From: SZAS-103 sp038226665
GTDB lineage: Bacteria; Pseudomonadota; Gammaproteobacteria; Xanthomonadales; Xanthomonadaceae
Length of the DNA: 64,000 bases
Reading direction: 5' to 3'
Assembly (NCBI GenBank): GCA_038226665.1
Contig: JBBRQI010000013.1
Span: 1-64,000, forward strand
The position numbers were made by a program, and so were the translations under genes. This document shows, piece by piece, positions 17,274 through 25,619 of the stretch (position 1 is its first letter; every line of letters starts with the position of its first letter). The notes under the pieces are model-generated. The model searched no databases, was not told where the DNA came from, and saw only the letters and a program-made list of their open reading frames with translations.

Positions 17274-17389
17274 TCGCGGATTGTCGCGCAGTTCGCTGCG
17301 CTCAGCCACGCGCTCGCGGCGCAGAACGTCGTCGCGCGCAGCACGTTGCGGCGCTTGAGTCCGGCCAGGAACGAAGGCTGGTCGCTCAT
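17270..17389 (-). pseudogene. Relic of a fifth TolB/TPR paralogue (N-terminal 39 codons)
   Basis: From ATG 17389 the frame encodes LKRRNVLRATTFCAASAWL within 39 residues before TGA. This is nearly the same as LKRRNVLRAATFYAASAWL in the intact paralogue that ends just upstream. Only the N-terminal anchor start survives. The stop overlaps the RoxA-like start codon as ATGA, and the gap to the upstream gene stop is 13 bases, so the relic still bridges the operon. It may remain as a translated coupling leader. Confidence 0.75.
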
Positions 17390-17402
17390 GGACGCGGCCA
17401 CC

Positions 17403-19184
17403 TCATGACGCCACCGCCTCTTTGCGCGTGGCGAAGATCTTGTCCATCAGCGCCTGGAAGCGTGGGTCGTCGCGTAGCGGCGTGAACCACGGAAGAAACC
17501 AGGCGTTGAGCAGTGGCTGCGAACGGTCGCGATAGGCATAGTCGAGTGCGGCGAATGCGGCATTGTTCTCGCCAAGAGCGGCATGAATCGCGGCGATATC
17601 GCTGCCGTCGACGTAGCGAGTGCGCGCCGCGATTTCCAGTTGCGCAAGAATCCGACGAGCTTGCGCGGAGTCGCCGGCATGCGCATGGCAGATAGCGGCT
17701 GCGAAGTCCGGTTGATCGCCGTTAGCTTTCTGCGCAACGACGGAGCGGTCGATGCAATCCTTCCAACGGCCAGCGACCGCGTACGCGTACACCATGGGAT
17801 CGGAGAGATAGAAAAAGCCCGGATCGGAGGCATGGATGCGTCGCGCGAGATCGAGCACGCCGTCGGAATCTCCTGCGGCTGTGGCCGCCCACATTTCCGT
17901 GTACAGATTCCATGGATTGCGAGGGTCGAGTTTCTCCGCGATATGCGACTCGGCTCGCGCAGCGGCCGGATTGTGCTCACCTTGCAGGCGATAGAGGCCG
18001 AGGAACATGTGCGCATCCGCGGAGCCGGGGTTGAGCGCGACCGCACGTTCGGCCTCGATTTTGGACGCGGGAAAATCGTGCTTGTCCGCCATCAGGGCGT
18101 AGCCGAGAAAGGCATGGCCATCGGCGAGATTCGGATCCAGTGCCACGGCCTTCTCGGCGGCGCTTTTCATCGCGGGGTACAAGTCGATCGGCGCGCGATA
18201 AGCATCGGACAGGAAGGCGTAGGCCGACGCCAGTCCGGCCCAGGCGGCGGCGTAGTTAGAATCCTCGGCGATCGCCTGGTTGTACAGCACCACCGCCTGG
18301 TTCAGATCGGCCTCGTCGCTGTGCTCGGCCAGCGTTCGTGCCTGCAGGTACAGATCGTGCGCATGCGCGCTGGTGGTCGCGATCGCCACCAGTGGCTGCC
18401 CCGCGGCGTCGCCGAGCTTGACGGCCAGCGCCTTGCTGACGGCTCCGGAAATGTCGTCCTCGAGCGCGAACAGACTGCCGAACGCGCGATCGTACCGGTC
18501 AGACCAGAGTTGCGCGCCAGTCACCGTGTCGATCAACTCGACGCTGATCCGCAGGTTGCTCCCGTCGCGCTGCACCGTGCCGGAAAGCAGACTGCCGACG
18601 TTCAAGGCACGACCGACTTTTCCGGCATCCACGTCGCGACCACGGAACTGGAACGACGAAGCGCGTCCGATGACTTTCAGTCCGTGCAGCTTCGACAGCG
18701 CATTGAGTACTTCCTCGCTGATGCCGTCGCCGAGGTAGTCGTCCTTGGGATCGCTGCCCAGATTGACCAGCGGCAGCACCGCGATGGATTTGCCCGGAAC
18801 GGTCGACTCGTTCTTCCCGGATTCGGCGACTGCATCCTTGCGCAGTACAAACTGATTCGTCAGCAGCAGCACGACCGCCAGTGCGAGCACCGCGATGATC
18901 CAGCGATCAAGCTTCTTGCTTGTCTCGCGCATAACGGATTCATCAGAATGCACCTCGCTTTCGCGCTGGATGCCTTGCGGCGTCCATTCGTAGAACCATG
19001 CGAGCAGCATCGCGAACGGGAAGCCGATCGCGGCGGCGATCACGATCCAGCGCACCACCCAACTGTCGATGCCGAAAAATGGAAACACCTGGGTCGCGAC
19101 CTGCACGATCAGCCACGCGCTCGCAGCGTAGAACGTCGCCGCGCGCAGCACGTTGCGGCGCTTGAGTTCGGCGAAGAAGGTCAT
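17403..19184 (-). CDS. Membrane-anchored TolB-like/TPR protein, paralogue 1
   Basis: The protein has 593 residues. It starts with the ELKRRNVLR motif followed by two membrane spans (~15-37 and ~43-65), a WTPQGIQRE linker and a third span (~93-112). From ~130 a TolB-N/FlgO-like domain (COG5616 type) begins with KSIAVLPLVNLGSDP. It continues through GDGISEEVLNALSKL and LLSGTVQRDGSNLRISVELI to WSDRYDRAFGSLFALEDDIS. From ~270 onward TPR helices fill the C-terminus. The predicted topology puts the TolB/TPR part on one side of the inner membrane. It overlaps the upstream gene by ATGA. Function is unknown; similar domains occur attached to adenylate cyclases and kinases. Confidence 0.8.
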   Translation of the reverse strand: MTFFAELKRRNVLRAATFYAASAWLIVQVATQVFPFFGIDSWVVRWIVIAAAIGFPFAMLLAWFYEWTPQGIQRESEVHSDESVMRETSKKLDRWIIAVLALAVVLLLTNQFVLRKDAVAESGKNESTVPGKSIAVLPLVNLGSDPKDDYLGDGISEEVLNALSKLHGLKVIGRASSFQFRGRDVDAGKVGRALNVGSLLSGTVQRDGSNLRISVELIDTVTGAQLWSDRYDRAFGSLFALEDDISGAVSKALAVKLGDAAGQPLVAIATTSAHAHDLYLQARTLAEHSDEADLNQAVVLYNQAIAEDSNYAAAWAGLASAYAFLSDAYRAPIDLYPAMKSAAEKAVALDPNLADGHAFLGYALMADKHDFPASKIEAERAVALNPGSADAHMFLGLYRLQGEHNPAAARAESHIAEKLDPRNPWNLYTEMWAATAAGDSDGVLDLARRIHASDPGFFYLSDPMVYAYAVAGRWKDCIDRSVVAQKANGDQPDFAAAICHAHAGDSAQARRILAQLEIAARTRYVDGSDIAAIHAALGENNAAFAALDYAYRDRSQPLLNAWFLPWFTPLRDDPRFQALMDKIFATRKEAVAS

Positions 19185-20032
19185 GGCCGTTCCGTCGCGA
19201 AGGCGCGCAGATGTTCCATGATGTCGCGGTTGTTGCTGGTCAGGTCCACCAGGCGGGTTTCGAGATCGGTGATGCGCAAGCGCAGAAACGGTACGATGTT
19301 TGGATTGGATCGGAGCGCTTTCGCGGCTCCGGCGATGTCCTGCGCGGACAGACCAGTCCTGCAGGGATAGTCAAGATCGCCGTGGATCGCGGCGTAGTCG
19401 CCGGTGCGGACATAGCGGTCGCCGCAGCGCTTGCCCAGCGCGCGCTGCACATCATTCGAAAGGCTCATGCGGAAGGCTTCGCGGTAGCGCGACTGCATGC
19501 CTTCGCGCACAGTATTTTCAATGGTGGGGATGTTGTAGAGACGCATCGCAGTGTCGCGCAGCGTCTGGTCATGGATCAGGCCGATGGTGCCGGTCGAGAT
19601 CAGTTCGTCGTAGGTAGAACGGCGCCGCAGTCGATTCTTGTACTGGGTGGCGCGATAGGCGCTGACCAGCAGGGCCTCGTCCGATATCGCGGCCTTGCTT
19701 TCCAGTGCGTTGACTGCCTGATTGGCATTGGCGAGCACTTCGCGGTTGTAGGCGATCAGTAATTGGTAGCCCCAGTCCTCCTCGCGCAGATCGGCCTTCA
19801 GGCGCGCGGTGAACTCGGCCGATTGCTGGTCGGTCGCTCGGCTCTGGTTCCAGTTCGACGCCTGCATGCCAATGAACACGCCCACGATGACGATGACCAA
19901 GTCGACGACGATGGTGGTCCAGTGCAGGTGCTTCACGCGCTCCGCAACATGGCGCGGCTTCGAGTCCGCCGCAGCAGGGCTGGTTTGCGGAGGCTCTTGC
20001 GGTGTCTGGATGGGGTCGTCGGCAAGGCTCAT
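19181..20032 (-). CDS. Single-span membrane protein, DUF6090-like
   Basis: The protein has 283 residues. A Pro/Gln-rich cytoplasmic start is followed by one hydrophobic segment (~40-60, IVVDLVIVIVGVFIGMQASN) and NWNQSR. That organisation and the NWN motif resemble DUF6090 membrane proteins. The rest is a helical soluble domain with many Arg and Asp residues and two Cys (KRCGDR, DYPCRTG). It sits between TolB/TPR paralogues 2 and 1 and overlaps both by ATGA, so it is certainly part of the operon. I infer it is a partner of the TPR proteins; its action is unknown. Confidence 0.7.
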   Translation of the reverse strand: MSLADDPIQTPQEPPQTSPAAADSKPRHVAERVKHLHWTTIVVDLVIVIVGVFIGMQASNWNQSRATDQQSAEFTARLKADLREEDWGYQLLIAYNREVLANANQAVNALESKAAISDEALLVSAYRATQYKNRLRRRSTYDELISTGTIGLIHDQTLRDTAMRLYNIPTIENTVREGMQSRYREAFRMSLSNDVQRALGKRCGDRYVRTGDYAAIHGDLDYPCRTGLSAQDIAGAAKALRSNPNIVPFLRLRITDLETRLVDLTSNNRDIMEHLRAFATERP

Positions 20033-21915
20033 GGCTTGGCTGTCTCCACGCGTGGCGGATACGCGATGGTTTGTGGCGGTGGCCAATGCAAACCGGATTC
20101 GGCGAGCCGGGCCTTGAAATTGGGCGTGGCATCGAGGTCGAAAGGCGCACCGCACAGGCAGTCGGCGGTGAGTACGGCCAACAGGAAGGGTCCGGCCGGT
20201 CGTGCGTCGATCACGGCGGCTTGGCGGTTGGCTTCGGCGCGGTTACCGGACAGCGCCGCCTCGATCGCATCGGCATTGCCCCAGAATTTGAAGATCGACT
20301 TGCTGCGATCCACGGATTGCAGGCGGGTGTGGATGCTTGCTGCGTTCTCGCCAGTGGCCGCGCCGACGAAGACCTCAGCCGTGTAATGGCTTTCGTCCAT
20401 CACATCCATCGCCGCGAGCTCCGCCCTGGCCGCGTCGATGCGGCCCAGCATCAGCAGCGCCTGTACGCGCGACAGGCCATACGCAGGCACGCCGCCTCGC
20501 GCCTTCTCGGCAGCCGCGAAAACGGCAAGGGCCTGTTGCGCGCGTCCGCCCGCGAGCGCGGCCCGGGCCCGACTGTTGAAGTTGATGCGATTGAGGGGGT
20601 CGCACGCGCTGGTTCGCTTGCCGAGGTTCTCGATGCGATCGGCGTAGCCAAACGCGCTGGCGAACACCGGCAGCCAGTCCGGATTCCTGCACCCGGGATG
20701 CTTGAGCGCCGCATCGATCTGATCGGCCAGGCCATGCCAGTCGTCGCTGACCAACTGCCGCTCCACGAGCGTCAGCAGGCGTTGCTGCTCGTCGTGGCTG
20801 TTTTGCGCGGTCAACCCGTAATAACGCATCGCCTGGCGTTGCGCATCGAGCAGCTCCGCGCGTGGTCGGTCGTCCGCCAGCAGGATGTGGTCGTAGAGAT
20901 CGGCCGACGCGAAGTACGCCTGTGCAAACCCCGGCTCCAATGCGATGGCCTTGGCGAACTCGACGTTGGCCAGGCGCAGGCCCTCGATGGCGTCGTGGCT
21001 GTGTTCCGGGTCGTGCGCGTCGTCGTACAGCTTCAAGCCCTTCTGGTAGGCGATGTAGGCATCGACATTCTCCACGCCATCCTCACGCATGCGCGCACGC
21101 TGCTTGTCGTCGAGCACGACTTTGAGCGTACCGGCTACCTGTTCGGCGATATCCAGTTGCACCGCCAAGCTGTCTTTCAGCGTCCGGTCGTAGGTCTGCG
21201 CCCACAGCTGGAAGCCGTCCGACGCGCGGATCAGTTGCGCGGAGACGCGGGCGCGGTCGCCTTCGCGGCGCACGCTGCCTTCGAGAATGTTGGCGACGCC
21301 CAGCCGCGCGCCGATCGTGCGCACATCGACATCCTTGCCCTTGAACTGGAACGACGACATGCGTGCGACGACCTGCATGCCGTCGATGCGCGACAGCGAA
21401 TTGAGGATTTCCTCGGACAGGCCGTCGGAAAAGAATTCGTTGTCCTTGTCGGCGGAAAGAGTTTCGAACGGCAATACGGCGATCGAGCGCGGATTGGTTT
21501 TGGCTTGCGTCGCTTCGGCGCGGGCGACGTGCGCCGTCGTCTGCGCGACCAGGACCGTATCGCGGCGTGGCGCGAGCACGAACTTGTCGAACGCGAAGTA
21601 GCCGATCGCCAGTGCCGCCACGACCAGCAGCACGCGATCCATGCTCCGCGCGGTTTGCGGGGCGATGGATTCCTGCGGCGATACGTCCGCGTCGCGCTTG
21701 ATGCCATCGGGCGTCAACTCGAAGACCCAGCTCACGATCAGCGTCGGCACGAATCCGATCGCAAGAACGATCACGATGCTGCGCGCGATCCACTCGGGCG
21801 CGCCGAACATCGGCAGCACGGTTCCCGCAACCTGCACGAGCAGCCAGGCACCGACCAGATACAAGCCCGCCATGCGGATCACATTGCGGCGCTTGAGCTC
21901 GGCGATGAATATCAT
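20029..21915 (-). CDS. Membrane-anchored TolB-like/TPR protein, paralogue 2
   Basis: The protein has 628 residues. It opens MIFIAELKRRNVIRMAGLYL with two spans, then SWVFELTPDGIKRDADV, ESIAPQTAR and a third span (~90-108). The TolB-like domain starts at PRSIAVLPFETLSADKDNEF and includes SDGLSEEILNSLSR, NILEGSVRREGDRARVSAQL and WAQTYDRTLKDS. The C-terminal ~350 residues are TPR-like helices and end Pro-rich. Its N-terminal 100 residues are nearly the same as paralogue 4, so these two are closest relatives. ATGA overlaps occur on both sides. Confidence 0.8.
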   Translation of the reverse strand: MIFIAELKRRNVIRMAGLYLVGAWLLVQVAGTVLPMFGAPEWIARSIVIVLAIGFVPTLIVSWVFELTPDGIKRDADVSPQESIAPQTARSMDRVLLVVAALAIGYFAFDKFVLAPRRDTVLVAQTTAHVARAEATQAKTNPRSIAVLPFETLSADKDNEFFSDGLSEEILNSLSRIDGMQVVARMSSFQFKGKDVDVRTIGARLGVANILEGSVRREGDRARVSAQLIRASDGFQLWAQTYDRTLKDSLAVQLDIAEQVAGTLKVVLDDKQRARMREDGVENVDAYIAYQKGLKLYDDAHDPEHSHDAIEGLRLANVEFAKAIALEPGFAQAYFASADLYDHILLADDRPRAELLDAQRQAMRYYGLTAQNSHDEQQRLLTLVERQLVSDDWHGLADQIDAALKHPGCRNPDWLPVFASAFGYADRIENLGKRTSACDPLNRINFNSRARAALAGGRAQQALAVFAAAEKARGGVPAYGLSRVQALLMLGRIDAARAELAAMDVMDESHYTAEVFVGAATGENAASIHTRLQSVDRSKSIFKFWGNADAIEAALSGNRAEANRQAAVIDARPAGPFLLAVLTADCLCGAPFDLDATPNFKARLAESGLHWPPPQTIAYPPRVETAKP

Positions 21916-23696
21916 GGTTTCCCCATGCAGAGCTTCGCGTAGTGCGGGTCGGTCGCCTTGATCTTTTTGACCAGTGCGATAAATCCCGGATCGCAATGCA
22001 ACTGGCCCAACGCAAGCTGCATGACCGCCCATTCGGACATGCCGGCCCGGTCCGTGTAAGCCCATGCTTGCAGATTCGACAGCGCCAACTGCGATTCGCC
22101 GAGCCGGACCAGCAGCGATGTGATCACATAAGGCTGGAATGCATTGCCGCTTTTGGGATCGTTGGAACTTTGCGGCAGGAAGGTGGCCAAGCGCACCGCC
22201 ACCGCATGACGATCGCCATGGCCTTGCAACGCATCGAAGACCAAGCCCACTTGCGTCTGCGCACCGGGGTTGGTCACGGCAGCATAGCGGGCGAACAGCG
22301 TCCGGGCCTGGCTGAAATCACCTAGATCAAGCGCGGCAAATCCGGTCGACTCCAGGCAAGCGTGGTTATCGGGTGCCAACTTCAGAATCGGCTCGCACAG
22401 CGCTTTGGCATCGGCATAGCGGCCCAGCGCGATCAGCGCCATGCCGTGGTTGTTGGCGATGATCGACGATCTTGGGTCAAGCACGGATGCGCGTTCGAGT
22501 GCAGCAATGCCGGGTTCCAGTTGTCCGCCACTCCACAGCGAATTGCCAAGCCACTGATACGCCGACGCAAACGAAGGACGCAGCGCAATGGCGCGTCGAT
22601 ACAGCGCCTCCGCAGTCTCGCGCCGGCGATCCCCATCGGCGAGGTAGCCGAGCGCGATATACGGCTCGGGCAGCGTCGGATCAAGACTCAGAGCGCGCTC
22701 GGCATTGTCCGCGGCCCTTGCAAGGGCGTCGTCGTAGCCGATGCGCGCGCTCCAGTCGGGAAGGATCACATAGACGAGTGCCTGACCAGCGTAGGCATCA
22801 GCAAATGCGGGGTCGCTGGCGGCGGATTGCTCGAATTGTTTGAGTGCCTGCCAAAGATTGTCTTCACCGCGTGCCTGCCAGAGCTCTAGCCCACGCAGAT
22901 ACGCATCGTGGGCCTGGACGTTTCGCGTCCCCTTGCTCGGAGCCGTCGCCACGCGGCCAACGATTTTCACCTTCAACTCGTCGGCAATTGCCTTGGCGAT
23001 TTCGTCCTGGATCGCGAAGATGTCCTTGAGGTCGCGGTCGTAGGTTTGCGACCAGACATGGAATCCGTTGCTGGCATCGATCAGTTGCGCGGTGATGCGT
23101 ACACGTTCGCCCTGCTTGCGCACGCTGCCTTCCAGAACCATACGCACCTTCAATTCGCGAGCGATCTCCGGCACTTCCTTGTTGCCGTCTTTGAACGCGA
23201 ACGACGAGGTGCGCGCGGCGACCTGCAACGCCGGAATCTGCGCGAGCACGTTGAGGATTTCCTCGCTGATGCCGTCGGAGAAATACGCGTTGTCCTTGTC
23301 GCCGGACATGTTGACGAATGGCAGCACGGCAATTGAGTGCGGGTTGGTGGCTGTCGTTGCCGTCTGCTGCGCGTCAGCCGCACTCGATGCCATCGATTGG
23401 GGCGCGTGCGCCGTCCGCCATGCCAGTCCGCCGCCCAGCGCAATCAGGATTGCCAACAGAAGCATTTCGCTGCGCGACAATCGTTGCGCGCCACTTTCGC
23501 CGTGATACCAGGCCAGCACCAATGTCACAAAAAAACCAATCATCGCCACCACGATTGCGACCCGCGACACCGTGTGCGACCAGTCGTAGCTCTCCACCAT
23601 GAAGCCGATCGCCTGCAGCAACACCCACGCGCCCGCCGTATAGCCAAGCGCCCACTGTGCGATCTTGCGACGCCTGAGTTCCGCGATCAGGCTCAT
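21912..23696 (-). CDS. Membrane-anchored TolB-like/TPR protein, paralogue 3 (divergent anchor)
   Basis: The protein has 594 residues. Its anchor differs from the other three: MSLIAELRRRKIAQWALGYT, with spans ~15-33, ~45-65 and ~80-97, and no FELTPDGIKRD linker. The TolB-like domain (PHSIAVLPFVNMSGDKDNAY, SDGISEEILNVLAQ, VLEGSVRKQGERVRITAQL, WSQTYDRDLKDIFAIQDEIA) is the closest to consensus of the set. At least six TPR-like units follow, with typical A-W-LG-A-Y spacing (AYQWLGNSLWSGGQLEPGI). It is coupled by ATGA at both ends. Confidence 0.82.
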   Translation of the reverse strand: MSLIAELRRRKIAQWALGYTAGAWVLLQAIGFMVESYDWSHTVSRVAIVVAMIGFFVTLVLAWYHGESGAQRLSRSEMLLLAILIALGGGLAWRTAHAPQSMASSAADAQQTATTATNPHSIAVLPFVNMSGDKDNAYFSDGISEEILNVLAQIPALQVAARTSSFAFKDGNKEVPEIARELKVRMVLEGSVRKQGERVRITAQLIDASNGFHVWSQTYDRDLKDIFAIQDEIAKAIADELKVKIVGRVATAPSKGTRNVQAHDAYLRGLELWQARGEDNLWQALKQFEQSAASDPAFADAYAGQALVYVILPDWSARIGYDDALARAADNAERALSLDPTLPEPYIALGYLADGDRRRETAEALYRRAIALRPSFASAYQWLGNSLWSGGQLEPGIAALERASVLDPRSSIIANNHGMALIALGRYADAKALCEPILKLAPDNHACLESTGFAALDLGDFSQARTLFARYAAVTNPGAQTQVGLVFDALQGHGDRHAVAVRLATFLPQSSNDPKSGNAFQPYVITSLLVRLGESQLALSNLQAWAYTDRAGMSEWAVMQLALGQLHCDPGFIALVKKIKATDPHYAKLCMGKP

Positions 23697-25498
23697 CTTG
23701 GATGTCCTGCTTCGTCGAACCCGGCTTTGCCGAGCAGCCGCAGGTAGCGCGGGTCGTCGTGGTATTTCGCGAACAGAGGGCTGCGCAGCAGGACCACCGG
23801 GTCGCTGCCGTTTGCATGTTTGTCGATTTGATTTTCCACGTACAGGAACAGATCGTCGATATGAGAGCGGAAGACCGTCGCCATGACGAGGCCATCCGTT
23901 CCAAACGGCTTGCGTCGCTCGGCGTACAGGCCCGGGTTGCGAGCGATCGCGATGACCGCATCGTGGATTGCCAGTTGTGTGGCGATCACTGCTGGGCTTT
24001 CCCCTCTGGCAACCAACGCCGCGCGCAGGCTGTCGCGGAGTTTGTCCGAGTCGTCGATGCGGCCGGTCTCGATGTAGCAAAAGGACAGGTTCCTGACGAG
24101 ATAGATGACCTTGGGGGCCAACGCATAGCCGGCCTCCATCTGCGCGACGCATTCCTGGTTGCGGCCCGAATAGTTCAACAGGTAGCCGTACAGGTTGCGA
24201 TACATCGGCGCCATCGAATCGAGCGCGACGGCATGCTGCGCGGCCTGCAGTGCTTCCTCGACGCGGCCTTGCGTGCCCAGCCAATCGGTATAGGCAAAGT
24301 AGAGTTCCGGATCATTCGGCGCCAGCGCCTGCGCACGCTGGAAGTGCTGCTCGGCGTCGGTCCATCGCCACTCGTTGGTGTACAGGTTGCCGAGCATGAT
24401 GTGCGGGCTGGCAAGATCGGGCGCCAGCTCGATCGCCCTGTTGCAGGCCACCTCGGCATCGCGCAGGGCCTGGGGAATTTCGGCTTTCCGGCTTTCGGGA
24501 AGATAAAACTGCAGCAGGTTCAAGCTACCGCATAGTCCGGCCCAGGCTGGTGCGAATTTCGGATCACGTGCGAGCGCCGTGTGGTACAGGTCGATCGAAC
24601 GCTGCACGCCATCGCCGCGCTCGCGATACGCGGCGCGCGCCTGCAGGTACAGGGCGTAGGCCTGCGTATCGTCGGTGCGCTGGCTGACCAGCGCCGCATC
24701 GCCACCGATGCCCAGGGGCAGCTTCAGCGCCTGCGCGATGTCGCCCGCCACTTCGGCCTGCAAGGCGAACACATGTTCGAGCTTGCGGTCGTAGTTCTGC
24801 GACCACAGATGGAAGCCGTTGTCGGTGCGAATGAGTTGCGCGGTGATGCGAACTTCATCATCGGCCTGCCGCACCGAACCTTCCAGCACGTAGGCCACGC
24901 CCAGCATTTTGCCGATTTCGCGCACGTCGTGGCGCTGGCCCTTGAGCGAGAACACCGACGTGCGCGCGGTGACTTCAAGCTTGGGGACATTCGCCAGCGC
25001 GTTGAGGATTTCCTCGGTCATGCCATCCGAGAAATAGTCCTGCTTCGGATCGCCCGACAGGTTGAGGAACGGCATTACCGCGATGGAGTTCCTGGAAACC
25101 GTTTGCGCGATCGAATGGATCGCCTGTGCGATCTGCGTGGCCTCGCGTCGCGGCGCCAGCACGAACTTGTCGGATGCGAAATAGCCGATCGCGAGCGCAG
25201 CCAAGGCCAGCAGGATGCGATCCATGCGCCGAGCGGTCTGCGGCGCGATCGATTCTTCCGGCCTCACTTCGGCATCGCGCTTGATGCCGTCCGGCGTCAG
25301 CTCGAACACCCAGCTGAAGATGAGCGCCGGGATGAATCCAACCGCAAGAACGATCACGATGCTGCGCGGCAACCATGCCGGCGCATCGAACATCGGCAGC
25401 ACCGTGCTCGACACCTGCACGACCAGCCACGCACCGACCAGGTACAGGCCGGCCATGCGGATCACGTTGCGGCGCTTGAGTTCGGCGATGAACGACAT
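23693..25498 (-). CDS. Membrane-anchored TolB-like/TPR protein, paralogue 4 (first in operon)
   Basis: The protein has 601 residues. It carries the MSFIAELKRRNVIRMAGLYL anchor with two spans, WVFELTPDGIKRDAEV, a third span, then NSIAVMPFLNLSGDPKQDYF and SDGMTEEILNALANV. The TolB domain ends near WSQNYDRKLEHVFALQ. TPR helices (for example ASPHIMLGNLYTNEWRWTDA) run to the C-terminus. It is the promoter-proximal gene, 121 bases after the parC stop on the same strand. No obvious promoter was seen in that gap, so cotranscription with parC is possible. The stop is ATGA-coupled to paralogue 3. Confidence 0.82.
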   Translation of the reverse strand: MSFIAELKRRNVIRMAGLYLVGAWLVVQVSSTVLPMFDAPAWLPRSIVIVLAVGFIPALIFSWVFELTPDGIKRDAEVRPEESIAPQTARRMDRILLALAALAIGYFASDKFVLAPRREATQIAQAIHSIAQTVSRNSIAVMPFLNLSGDPKQDYFSDGMTEEILNALANVPKLEVTARTSVFSLKGQRHDVREIGKMLGVAYVLEGSVRQADDEVRITAQLIRTDNGFHLWSQNYDRKLEHVFALQAEVAGDIAQALKLPLGIGGDAALVSQRTDDTQAYALYLQARAAYRERGDGVQRSIDLYHTALARDPKFAPAWAGLCGSLNLLQFYLPESRKAEIPQALRDAEVACNRAIELAPDLASPHIMLGNLYTNEWRWTDAEQHFQRAQALAPNDPELYFAYTDWLGTQGRVEEALQAAQHAVALDSMAPMYRNLYGYLLNYSGRNQECVAQMEAGYALAPKVIYLVRNLSFCYIETGRIDDSDKLRDSLRAALVARGESPAVIATQLAIHDAVIAIARNPGLYAERRKPFGTDGLVMATVFRSHIDDLFLYVENQIDKHANGSDPVVLLRSPLFAKYHDDPRYLRLLGKAGFDEAGHPR

Positions 25499-25619
25499 GC
25501 AGCAGCCCCGTTGCCGCGCGTCATGGACGCGACCTGCCAGTTGTTGAGCATGCCAGAAGGTCGACTTGGTTGCCGATTCCTGGCGGGGTTTCAAAAAGCG
25601 GGTCTGTTACGCGTATCCA

